From contig NC_009043.1 in NCBI RefSeq assembly GCF_000209165.1, forward strand, positions 1,240,001 through 1,304,000: a DNA stretch of 64,000 bases, given 5' to 3'. The position numbers and the translations under genes are program-made. Position 1 is the first letter of the stretch, and each line of letters begins with the position of its first letter. Below are positions 10,192 to 19,600 of this stretch, in pieces. The notes under the pieces were generated by a model. That model saw only the letters and a program-made list of their open reading frames with translations, searched no databases and was not told the DNA's origin. The stretch is from Scheffersomyces stipitis CBS 6054. Its lineage: Eukaryota > Ascomycota > Pichiomycetes > Serinales > Debaryomycetaceae.

Positions 10192-11676
10192 ATGTACAAT
10201 CCTAACGAGAGAGTGGTTCAGGTTGCTGTGATCGGCGCTGGAGTTGCTGGGTTGAAAGCTGCTTCGACGTTAGTTAACAAGCTAGGAGATGCTCAGGTAG
10301 TAGTTCTTGAAGCTCAGGATCGTCTAGGAGGTCGTATTTTGACAGATACGACACTGTCAAAACTTGGCTTAAACTACGACCTCGGGGCTGCTTGGTTTCA
10401 TGATTCGTTGACTAATCCCGTGTTAAAGGAAGCTCTTGAAGAAGAAGACAAGTCTGTATTTGATTTCGAAAAGGATGCATATTTTGATGACAAAGATACT
10501 CAATTTTTCAGCTCGGACCACGACGGACCCATTGATGTCGCCAGCTTGAAAATCAACCGAGTCAGCGAAGACTTGGAGAAGTTCATTGAATTGTACTTTG
10601 TTGAATCTCTAGAAGTGCCTGATTCGTCGTTGGAAGAAGTCAACTCAAAGTTCTTCGAAAAGTACGGCAAATTTTTGACAGATGAGCAAAGGCACTATTG
10701 TCGCAATATTATCAGACATTACGAATTATGGTATGGTATCACCTGGGATTTGATTAGTGGTAAGCACGCCATCATGGATCATAACGGAAGAAACTTGTTG
10801 AACAAGAACGGCTATAAATTCCTTATCGAGAAATTGACAAGTAATATTCCGCTGCAGTCGGTTTATACTGAACAACAGGTTGTAAGCATCGATAGAAAGA
10901 ATAAGGTTCACGACAAGAAGGTTCTCATTCAAACAAAGCAAGGATTGCGTATCTATTGTGACTATATAGTAGTAACTGTTCCACAGAGTGTTCTACAGCT
11001 TAAATCTGCATCTGAATACGGCATTACCTGGAATCCACCATTGCCATCCAATATCACTTCTGCCTTGGAGAGTATTCATTTTGGGGCTCTAGGTAAGGTG
11101 ATATTCGAATTTGATGAGGTATGGTGGGATCCAGAAGAAGATAGATTTGATATTTTGGCCGACATTACACCTGGGTTCGTCGCCTCACAGGAAATTAAAC
11201 TGCCTCCAGTTCCGTTTTCATATCCAGCCTTCGTTGTTAATTTTGCTTCCGTTCACAAGGAGAAAAACCTCCCTGGTGGATCATTGGTAGTTCTTACCCA
11301 GTCTCCATTGACACAATATCTAGAATCTTCTCCAGCTCTGGAAGCATGGAAATTCTACAAACCCATGCTTGCAAAACTTGCCCTTCCAGGAAAGAATATC
11401 ACGGAACCCATCAATATCATCAAGACTAACTGGACAAACAATCCATATATAAGAGGATCTTATGCTGCACTTCATACTGATGATGACCCTTCGGAGTTGA
11501 TTATACAGCTTTCAGGAGAATTTGACGGCTGTGGTTTGATTGATAAGAATATCCGATTTGCAGGTGAACATACTATTCTGGATGGTGCTGGTTGTGTTCA
11601 TGGCGCATATATGAGCGGTCTTCGTGAAGCAGACTGGATCATTAATGACTTGAGCGACTCAATCAGCAATATCTAG
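10192..11676 (+). CDS. FAD-dependent polyamine oxidase (FMS1/CBP1 type)
   Basis: The 494-residue protein is a flavin amine oxidase. It has the N-terminal dinucleotide-binding motif VAVIGAGVAGLKAA (about 11-24), the ribose-binding Glu and flavin contact in VVLEAQDRLGGRI (about 36-48), and the C-terminal FAD motif IRFAGEHTILDGAGCVHGAY. Yeast Fms1 oxidises spermine to spermidine and 3-aminopropanal, feeding pantothenate and hypusine synthesis. The Candida homolog is CBP1, known as corticosteroid-binding protein. The size fits both. The frame is open one codon further upstream, but that codon is GTG, so I start at the ATG at 10192. There is no signal peptide or membrane segment, so it is probably cytosolic. 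The family is firm; substrate preference is inferred. Confidence 0.9.
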   Translation: MYNPNERVVQVAVIGAGVAGLKAASTLVNKLGDAQVVVLEAQDRLGGRILTDTTLSKLGLNYDLGAAWFHDSLTNPVLKEALEEEDKSVFDFEKDAYFDDKDTQFFSSDHDGPIDVASLKINRVSEDLEKFIELYFVESLEVPDSSLEEVNSKFFEKYGKFLTDEQRHYCRNIIRHYELWYGITWDLISGKHAIMDHNGRNLLNKNGYKFLIEKLTSNIPLQSVYTEQQVVSIDRKNKVHDKKVLIQTKQGLRIYCDYIVVTVPQSVLQLKSASEYGITWNPPLPSNITSALESIHFGALGKVIFEFDEVWWDPEEDRFDILADITPGFVASQEIKLPPVPFSYPAFVVNFASVHKEKNLPGGSLVVLTQSPLTQYLESSPALEAWKFYKPMLAKLALPGKNITEPINIIKTNWTNNPYIRGSYAALHTDDDPSELIIQLSGEFDGCGLIDKNIRFAGEHTILDGAGCVHGAYMSGLREADWIINDLSDSISNI

Positions 11677-12172
11677 TCAATCAGTCTAAGTATTAGAAAT
11701 AGCTGGTAATTATATCTCGGAAAGCAGAGAGCCAGATTCTCAAGGTTAGAAAATCCGACTGTGACTGCTGTTCATTCTGGTAACTTCGAAATCGCCTGCC
11801 GCAGTCTACTGAGAGCATCGATTTCACCACTTATCACATCTTCCCACGCGAATAGAAATGTATAGCAGATATGTCTTTCAACACAATCAGAACGTACAAT
11901 TATATCCTCAACTATGTTTTTTTATTTCTAGAAAGTGTTTCCCATACTTAATTCTTCTTCGCTTTCCAACTCTTCCAGCACTCTCTAGCATCTTCTAGAA
12001 GGCGGCTGCGAAAAGAAGCGCTTGGAATCTCATTATTATTTTCCTGCATCAAATTTTTTGTTCATCTCAAATTTGATATAAATTTTGAAGATTGGCTTAA
12101 CTAACCAACTTTTTCACAAAGTAGCTGTGACTACCACGAAAAGGTCGTTTCTAAATCTACAAGTATTCAAAA
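11677..12172. promoter_or_regulatory. CHP1 promoter region with TTCTAGAA sites
   Basis: This interval separates the oxidase from the eEF1A chaperone gene. It holds two TTCTAGAA palindromes (about 11925-11932 and 11993-12000), each a two-unit heat-shock-element core. Neither is a full three-unit site. Hsf1 control is possible but unproven. Confidence 0.35.
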
Positions 12173-12613
12173 ATGTCGTCCCAATTCGATGCTGACAACG
12201 CCGACAATTTAGAGGAAATTGAAAAGCAATTCGCCGTCAAAGCTGTCAACCAGGCTGAAACATACTGGGGTCTTCTTGAAAAAATCCCAGGCTCCACCTT
12301 AAAGTTGACTAAACACGATGACGATATCTTCGAGTCACTTTTGCAAGACTTCCCAGAATTCAAGGAACCTGCCAAAGTGGCGGAAATCAGGGAACTGGAA
12401 ATGAAATCGCCAGAAGGTAAGAAAAGATGGAGAGACTTCTGTGAAAAGTTCAACGAAATTGAAGACTACAACTTTGGTACTTTGTTGAGAACCAAGTCAA
12501 ATGAGTTTTACACACAAGAAGGAACCATTTTTGCTGTGAGAATCCAGTTTTATGCTATTGAAATCGCTAGAAACAGATATGGTTTGAATGACTGGGCTGT
12601 TCTCAAGAAGTAA
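12173..12613 (+). CDS. CHP1: Chp1, eEF1A folding chaperone (PBDC1 family)
   Basis: The 146-residue protein corresponds to yeast YPL225W (Chp1) and human PBDC1, with the same length. Conserved blocks include DADNADNLEEIEKQFAVKAV, NQAETYWGLLEKIPGS, KKRWRDFCEKF, DYNFGTLLRT and FYAIEIARNRYGLNDW. The family protein is a cytosolic, ATP-independent chaperone that helps newly made translation elongation factor eEF1A fold. It starts at the first ATG. One CTG codon (12395-12397, codon 75) in a charged, exposed-looking stretch would read Ser in the CTG clade. Identification is strong. Confidence 0.93.
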   Translation: MSSQFDADNADNLEEIEKQFAVKAVNQAETYWGLLEKIPGSTLKLTKHDDDIFESLLQDFPEFKEPAKVAEIRELEMKSPEGKKRWRDFCEKFNEIEDYNFGTLLRTKSNEFYTQEGTIFAVRIQFYAIEIARNRYGLNDWAVLKK

Positions 12614-12933
12614 GGTGAGCAGGTTTGTACTATAGAATATAAAGAAGGAATTTAAATAATGTCATGTAGTGTGTTCTTGTGATGTCACGGCCCTCAAGTT
12701 GTGAACTCCAACATATCATTCCTAGATTAATGAATCTTTGTAAGAATTAACTATCTTAACCTGGTAGATATATCTGATTCATTTGCGTCACATGACTTTT
12801 CACGTGCCGCCCCATAAATCACACGAAACATTTAAACGATTTGTTGATCTTCAAGTTAATAGAAACGGGCTTCTTTCACTTCCTTACGTGTTTCTCCGTG
12901 TTTGATGCTCTTGTAATTCCGATATTGTCCATA
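12614..12933. promoter_or_regulatory. FAR8 promoter region with CACGTG
   Basis: This short interval contains TGCGTCACATGAC followed by CACGTG at 12801-12806, about 130 bp upstream of the FAR8 ATG. CACGTG is the core for Cbf1-type bHLH factors. Confidence 0.4.
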
Positions 12934-14850
12934 ATGAGCAACGGCAGATCCGGTCCTGTTCCCAAGGGCAGCAGCCAGAACGGGTCACAATGGCTGACTT
13001 CACAGAATTCAAATCAACAAACACAACACCAACAGAGCCAGCAAACTCAAAACCAACAGCAACAAGTACAGATTAATACCAATGCCTACACATTACCAGG
13101 AGTGATCAACTACCTCACTTCAGAGTTCACGAATCTCGAGAGATACAAAATAATGACAAACTTGGAGAAACTGGAGATGAAGTACAAGATAGTTCAACTT
13201 CAGGGCGAATTGAATTCGCTTCGCTTCGTCAATGGAAAACAGAAGACTGTGATTGACCAGCTCAAAAAAGAAAACAGTGATTTAAAAAAGAAATTGGATG
13301 AAAAATTGGCAGTTTCTGCTAGGAAAGGTTCTGAGGAAATTGAGGAAAATAAGGAATCAGACTCAAAATCAGTTCTGAAAGGTTCAGAGTCAAAATCGTC
13401 TAGTCTGAATGCAACATTGATTTCTGAATACGATGAATACGCAGAGATACCTGAAATCGACTTGCTGATAATCAAGAAGTCTCGTCAACAACTTACGAAG
13501 TCTATGAAAGAAATAGTCCAGCTTCTCAAGACTCCATCAGTGAAAAGCGTCAACTACCTTGATTTACCTGATCCTCACGGAAGCAATGTTAACGAATTTG
13601 ATGTGTTATTTGAACATCAGGACCACGACCATGATCTTCTTGATGGAGACAACTCTTTCGTAAAGTCTCGTGATAGAAAAAATTATAAAGATAACTCTGT
13701 TGTAGCACTGTTTTTTGGCGATAGAGCAGTTAAAGAACTGATCAAGATTCATGACGATGACGGAGAAGACGACGATGACGAAAAAGGCGAAGGAATAGAT
13801 GCGTTTTCCCAATTAGAAAAGAGAGCATCGCAATTGCAGAAACGAATTGAAGATGAGAACCAAAGTAACCAGGCTGAATCGGCTTTTTCAGTTCGATTCC
13901 TCGAGCCTTCAGACCTCTTGTCGGCGCCTAAAGAAACCATAATGCCATCATCGCTTACTGATGAAAGTGATACTGAGACTGTAGTGATCGACGAGAGCAG
14001 AGAAGATGACGACTACGAAGAATTGGCAGAGCCAAACGTTTCACCAGTAAAGCCGGTTAAACACACGAATATCAGTCTATCGGAATCTGGTGAGTCCGAT
14101 TTGACTCCTCCGGCAGAAGGTGGCTATAAAAGTTTTAGCTACGGCATCTATAGTACGAAGATTAGAAAGCCAGAAAGCAATTCTAGTCCAGAGTACGAAG
14201 TGACGATCACTGATTCCGACGAACAGCAAATATTCGATAAGAAAATACAGTTGTCAATATCTTTCGATAAGATATCGCTGTTATACCCCATAGTGATGAA
14301 CGGTGTAGTCACTTCGTTTTTGCTAGTAGAAGCCGATGGCAGTATACAGGCTATAACCCTTGATAGTGATGAACCAGAAAAACTCCTCTACAATTTGAGA
14401 AGTTCAATTCACGATGTACAAAGTGATGCCCTTATTGAGTTCACTCCCAAGACTACCGAAACCAGCAAAAGCTATGGACTAGCTGTGAGTGGAGTTAGTC
14501 AAACAGGTCAGTTTGTGCTGAGAGTGTTCCAGATCACTTACGATACCAGTGTCGGTTTTGTTAGCAAGGAAATTGGGAACTATAACCGATCATTCTTGAC
14601 CAAGAGCAAGGCTAATGAAGATGTAGAATTCGTAGGTTGGATTGCATCCGAAACAGAACTCGCGTCGTCGAAGCTACCTGTTTCTCCCAGAAGTAGAGTT
14701 AGGCACAGCGACAAGAAGGGCTTATTCTGCGACGACGTATCGTTATCCCCCTACAAGCTCTTGTACAAAGTGGGCAGCAAATGGCTAGAGTTGAATATTG
14801 TTCTGAAGCAGACTATATTTGTTAAGCAGCCACCCAACATAGGTAATTAA
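12934..14850 (+). CDS. FAR8: Striatin-like STRIPAK scaffold Far8
   Basis: The 638-residue protein begins with a Gln/Asn-rich stretch and then the striatin N-terminal block (about 51-125): YTLPGVINYLTSEFTNLERY followed by a long coiled coil, LEKLEMKYKIVQLQGELNSL and onward. This is the conserved caveolin-binding/coiled-coil region of striatins, whose yeast counterpart is Far8. Far8 belongs to the Far3-7-8-9-10-11 complex (yeast STRIPAK), which helps cells recover from pheromone arrest and opposes TORC2. The middle is acidic and low-complexity, including a DDDD/EEE run near 270-290. The last 200 residues have short beta-strand-like segments but no clear WD40 repeats. The frame is open 93 bases upstream without ATG, so the start at 12934 is chosen. 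Homology to striatin is clear; the Far8 name rests on it being the only yeast striatin I know. Confidence 0.78.
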   Translation: MSNGRSGPVPKGSSQNGSQWLTSQNSNQQTQHQQSQQTQNQQQQVQINTNAYTLPGVINYLTSEFTNLERYKIMTNLEKLEMKYKIVQLQGELNSLRFVNGKQKTVIDQLKKENSDLKKKLDEKLAVSARKGSEEIEENKESDSKSVLKGSESKSSSLNATLISEYDEYAEIPEIDLLIIKKSRQQLTKSMKEIVQLLKTPSVKSVNYLDLPDPHGSNVNEFDVLFEHQDHDHDLLDGDNSFVKSRDRKNYKDNSVVALFFGDRAVKELIKIHDDDGEDDDDEKGEGIDAFSQLEKRASQLQKRIEDENQSNQAESAFSVRFLEPSDLLSAPKETIMPSSLTDESDTETVVIDESREDDDYEELAEPNVSPVKPVKHTNISLSESGESDLTPPAEGGYKSFSYGIYSTKIRKPESNSSPEYEVTITDSDEQQIFDKKIQLSISFDKISLLYPIVMNGVVTSFLLVEADGSIQAITLDSDEPEKLLYNLRSSIHDVQSDALIEFTPKTTETSKSYGLAVSGVSQTGQFVLRVFQITYDTSVGFVSKEIGNYNRSFLTKSKANEDVEFVGWIASETELASSKLPVSPRSRVRHSDKKGLFCDDVSLSPYKLLYKVGSKWLELNIVLKQTIFVKQPPNIGN

Positions 14851-16623
14851 GATATTCGTGACTAACGAGCCTTTTGAGAGGATTATATATACTGCTTGTT
14901 GCTGATTCATGAAGACATGAAATTTATTCCCATAGTATCTCCACATATACATAGTGCATTCAATATACAAATAGGAATATGTGATATTATTTGATATTGT
15001 AGAAGAGAGTACGTATTTGCGAACTCTAAGTTAAACAGAGTGCGCCGTATCCGAACTCCGAAAATGAACCTAGTAGCTCAGACCTTGAATAGAGAAAGCT
15101 ACAATCTCATTTTCGTTTATTGATTGGTCTCTTCTACGGCTCTCTATAGCAAAGATATTAGCCACCAATTACGAATTTTGTCAGAAAATACCTGCTTTGT
15201 GCAACTCAATAGGGACAAAAATATTATTTTTCGGACTTTCAGAGAAGAAGCACCCCGATATCATAAGGAGTATCTAATAAACTGAGCCATAGTGCTACCC
15301 CTGATGTTCAGAATGTAGAGGACCCTTTTTGATTGAAGCAGCCGGGTTGAGGCTAGATTGCTAGAATGTTGACCAAAGAAGATTCCACTGATTGTTCTGC
15401 AAAGTTTGAAATATTTATGTCAAAAGTGGAACAGTTTAGTTAAATCTGAGAATGTGTAGTTGCCACTTACTATCTGGCTAATTGCTTTGTCTATACTCGG
15501 CTATCGCTTCTGCAATATCTAATGAAGTCTCGTATTTTTGTTCCATTTGAAAGATATCAGGGAATTCTGGGTTGGAACATTTGGAAAGTTGTTTGACCAT
15601 GAAACAACTTCTGTAAAAGATTGCAGATACGCAATGGAACGTATTGGAAGTGTTTTAATTATCCCCTTGAGCAATTTCACTCTTCGTCGTGAAAAATACT
15701 GGCAGTTGGCAAATACGAAAGGAGTTATTCATGCAGTAGCAGACTAATGCACTTGGCCGTTTTCGCTACCTTTGTTCGTTTATCGTGCAGCCGAAACTGC
15801 GATTACGAGTTGAGGATGACATTAATCAACTAGACTTCAAGCTGAAATAATTTGAAATTGTTCCAATAAATTCCTTCTTAAGTTGGGAATTCGATTTGAG
15901 CCCCTGTTCTCAAATCACAGTAAATTTTTTTAATGGTAGCATATATCTACATTTATTTTTTAATATGATGGCTTTTTGTGAAAAGTCTGAAGTTACACAA
16001 TCAAATGCAAAATAAAACTTTTTGGGTTGGTAGCAAACAATATGGATGTAATTATTACTGGTAAAAAAATAAGATATGCTAAGAAAGTCTGGTTTATCTG
16101 AGTCCGCATATAATATACTTGTACAATGGGACACGATGTGTGCAACGAATCTTTTATCTAATTTAATTACTTTCAAATTAATTCTTGTGATATCGTCAAG
16201 CGACCCTTAGCTATTTAGAAGCCGTGCAAAAGAAAATAGTAAGATGAAAGGTTGGTCTTCTATATCTGTCATAATAGAAAAATTTTAGCATATATATTCT
16301 CTTGATCAATCTCAGATTCAAAAAACCAGGTTAATATTTTGTCTTTGCTTATTTTGAGATGAACTTGCTGCTTCAAAGATTTAACTGTGCTTGTAAACGT
16401 TTCATCCAAGATAGGATTCTACTTATTAAAGAAACAACAAAAATCTTTCTCGAGCAAGCTCCAATAATATTTCCAAAAAAATACTTATTATTCTGCTGTT
16501 GTGACTATACTACTGATTATTTTAAGTTGACTCTTTTTGCTCTCTCTATAGCAGTAGCATTTTATTATTGTTAGAATAAAACTTTTATGTATTCAAAATC
16601 TATAATAAACTTATTTGTAAACG
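14851..16623. other. Gene-poor region with relics downstream of the adhesin gene
   Basis: This 1.8-kb AT-rich region separates FAR8 from the adhesin stop codon. It holds the relic listed separately at 15366-15747. Two other open frames (minus 15910-16176 and plus 16359-16574, 71-88 codons) are AT-driven and match nothing I know. Confidence 0.5.
15366..15747 (+). pseudogene. Unidentified coding relic
   Basis: Protein-like reading runs over this stretch with breaks. A frame starting at an ATG at 15366 reads MLTKEDSTDCSAKFEIFMSK and stops at 15441. The same frame then continues as ATYYLANCFVYTRLSLLQYL and RIFVPFERYQGILGW before another stop. After a frame change it reads KDCRYAMERIGSVLIIPLSN and ends at 15745-15747. 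Amino-acid composition is much more protein-like than in the surrounding DNA. The Tyr/Leu/Arg pattern faintly recalls the middle domain of fungal zinc-cluster regulators, but I cannot identify it. Confidence 0.35.
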
Positions 16624-19600
16624 TTAAGCCAAAAGAAGAAAAGCGATTGCCAACAAAGGCCAAGAATGTGTCATTTTGTAAGAACTGTTTTCTGCAGCAG
16701 AAATAGATTCTGTTGCAAAATTTCCACTCATTGAACTGATGCTTTCAGTCTTGACCGTTGTTGTGAAGGTAGCTATTTTGGAAGCTAATAATTGGTTAAC
16801 AGGGTCAGCGCTAACAGTGGTGACTCCAGCAGAATAAATCCTGGAAGCACCAGAGGAAGTTCCTGGGAAAGAAGAAACCCCCTCTAAGGAAGTAGAGCAG
16901 CTTGCTGAAGAAGTTTTGGTGGAAATTGCTGTATCAGCAATAGATGTAGCATCTGCTTCTAAAGAAGAAGAAGTAATTTGATAAGTAACAGTCTCTGCAG
17001 CAGCGATGAAAGCTCCTGGTGTGTGTGGAACTCCAGAAGTAGAATCCAAAGTGTTAATATCACCTAAAGTGGTAGTTACGGTGGGTAGGTTATCTCCAGC
17101 AATAGATTGGCTTTCGGGAGAATTGGAAGTAGAAGTATCGAAATTGACGCTAGCCTCATCAGACGAGGTGGGGGTTCCTAAACCAACATCAGTGTGAGCT
17201 TCATTGCCATAACCAGCAATGGAACTACTGACTGTGTTGGAGGCAGCAGACTGTAAAGATGTGAATGTTGCTGTAGCAATTGTAGTGCCAGAAACTCCTA
17301 TAGAAACATGTGTGGTTTCGAAAAGTGACACCCCATCGTTGCTTGGAGCTGGATAGTTAGAAAGAGCTTGAGACACAGCAACAGAATGAGCTGCAGTAGA
17401 TGAAATATCATTATCTGGAACTGGAGCATCAGAGCTGCCACTGGATCCATTAACTGTTTTCTCAGAGTTGGTGTGTACATTAGTGATTGTAACAGTACTC
17501 TGATCAATGACGGAATAATGTGAGGAATTAATGGTTGTTTCTGCAGAAGTAGCAGCTTGATCTGTAGGAGTCGAACCGTCCGAAGAGGTACCTGGATTCT
17601 CAATTGAGAAAGAATCTAAGGTAGAACTGCTAGTAGTACCTGTACTTGAAATAGAGTTTGCATCAAAAGCGAAAGAATCAGACGGAGCAAAAGAAGCTGG
17701 GCTATCTGATGAAAGTGGAGAGTTTCCAGTAGCAACAGACTGAATAAAAGTAGACTCAATGATGAGTGTAGAAGAACCAGCCAGGGAAGAATAATCAGGA
17801 GAGAGTGAAGATTTAATATTCGAAGCAGAAGTTGCATGATGAGAATCTTCTTCGGAAGAAACTGAAACCGAATAGATAGAAGAAGTACTATTAGAAGAAG
17901 AAAATGAAGTAGAAGTTTTTTCAGAAACAGAGCTAGATTCTCCTCCACCGGGTGGTACTGAGACCAAAGTAATTGGTAAACAGGAACCTTCGTCTAAAAC
18001 GGTAATACGAAGAGCTTCTTCGCCTTGGATAATTGGGCAGCCATAGAATTCATGAATGTCGTCATAACTCAAGTAGTTATCTTCATCAACATACCAACCG
18101 TCAGTTTCAGCAGAATCAAGATAAAGACCTCTTTCTACATCAGGAGTTTGAACATATTCCCCGTTTGATCCACTAAGCACCCGAGTCTCTTCGTTCAAGT
18201 AGAACTGAATGTCAGTACCTCCTAACTTGACTCCCAAAATATAAAGTCCTTCTCTCTTGTTGAGGTTGGCTCTGCCGGAATCCATGTACAATGCTTCAAT
18301 AAAGGATCGTGTGCCATTGACATTAGCTTGAATTGTAAGTCTGGTTCCTTGTGTAGGTGAAGGAAGTAACGATGAAGTTGTAAGTGCAGAGCTCGATATT
18401 TCAGGGGAGGAAATAGTTTTCTTAGATGTAACAGTTGCTGATGGGCTTTCATAAATCAGAGATATGGAAACGAATGCTTCAGTGGAAGAAGAAGACACAT
18501 CGCCAATAGTAGAAACAGATATGGAAGAAAGGAAAACAGGTTCACTGGATGTTTCTGTTTCAGAAGCTGCTTCAGTGCCAGAAATAATACCGTCAGAGGA
18601 AATATCTGAAAAAGAAGAAACAACTCTGGAATATGTAACTTCAGCAACTGAAGTTACCGCATCAGGTGGAACTGTGGAAATGGCATTCAAGGATGTCAAA
18701 GATGTGGATGAAACAACTGATGATGCAAATTGAGACGACGAAGAAGTAAAAGCAGCTTTAGAAGAATCTTTATTAGACTCAACTGAAGTATCTGAGGTGT
18801 GAGTAGCTCCAGAAGAAGCAATATCCAAATCCGAAGAAACGAAAGAAGAAACAGTAAGTAAAGAAAAGGAACTCTCAAACGAAGAAGTGATTTCTGATGA
18901 AGTTGCAGCGTTCACTGAAGATTCAGTTGTAGTAGAAATGACATCCGAAGAAGAGCGAGAAAAGGCACCTTCAGTGCTTGCAGCAGCTTTAGAAAGGGAC
19001 ACTTCACTCAAGAAAATAGATGATGAAGCAACAATTTCTCCTGATGATACGACAATATTAGAAGATTTTGAAATTTCAGAAGAAGTACTATGTGACGAAA
19101 TTGTGGGCAGTTCAACAGATTTTGAGAAAGAACCAGCTTTTGATGAAGGTAAGGAAGAGATTGCTTCAGAGTCAGAACCTCGACTATAAGAAGCAACAAC
19201 CGAGGTAATATCAAATGATGAAGCAGTGTCAAGTGAAGATACCGGTCCTGGTGAAGAAAACAGTTCTGATGAATCAGTAACAATTAAAGTAACTGAAAAA
19301 GAAGAAACAGCAGATGAAGATTCAACAGCAGATGATGAAGCAGCTGATGAAGAAGCAACTGATGAAGAAGCAACTGATGAAGAAGCAAATGATGATGAAG
19401 CAACTGATGAATCAACCGCAGATGAAGAAGCAACTGATGAAGAATCAACTGATGAAGAATTAACAGCAGATGATGAAGCAGCTGATGAAGAATTAACAGC
19501 AGATGATGAAGCAGCTGATGAAGAAGCAACTGATGAAGAATCAACTGATGAAGAATCAACTGATGAAGAATAAACTGATAAAGAGGCAACTGATGAAGAA

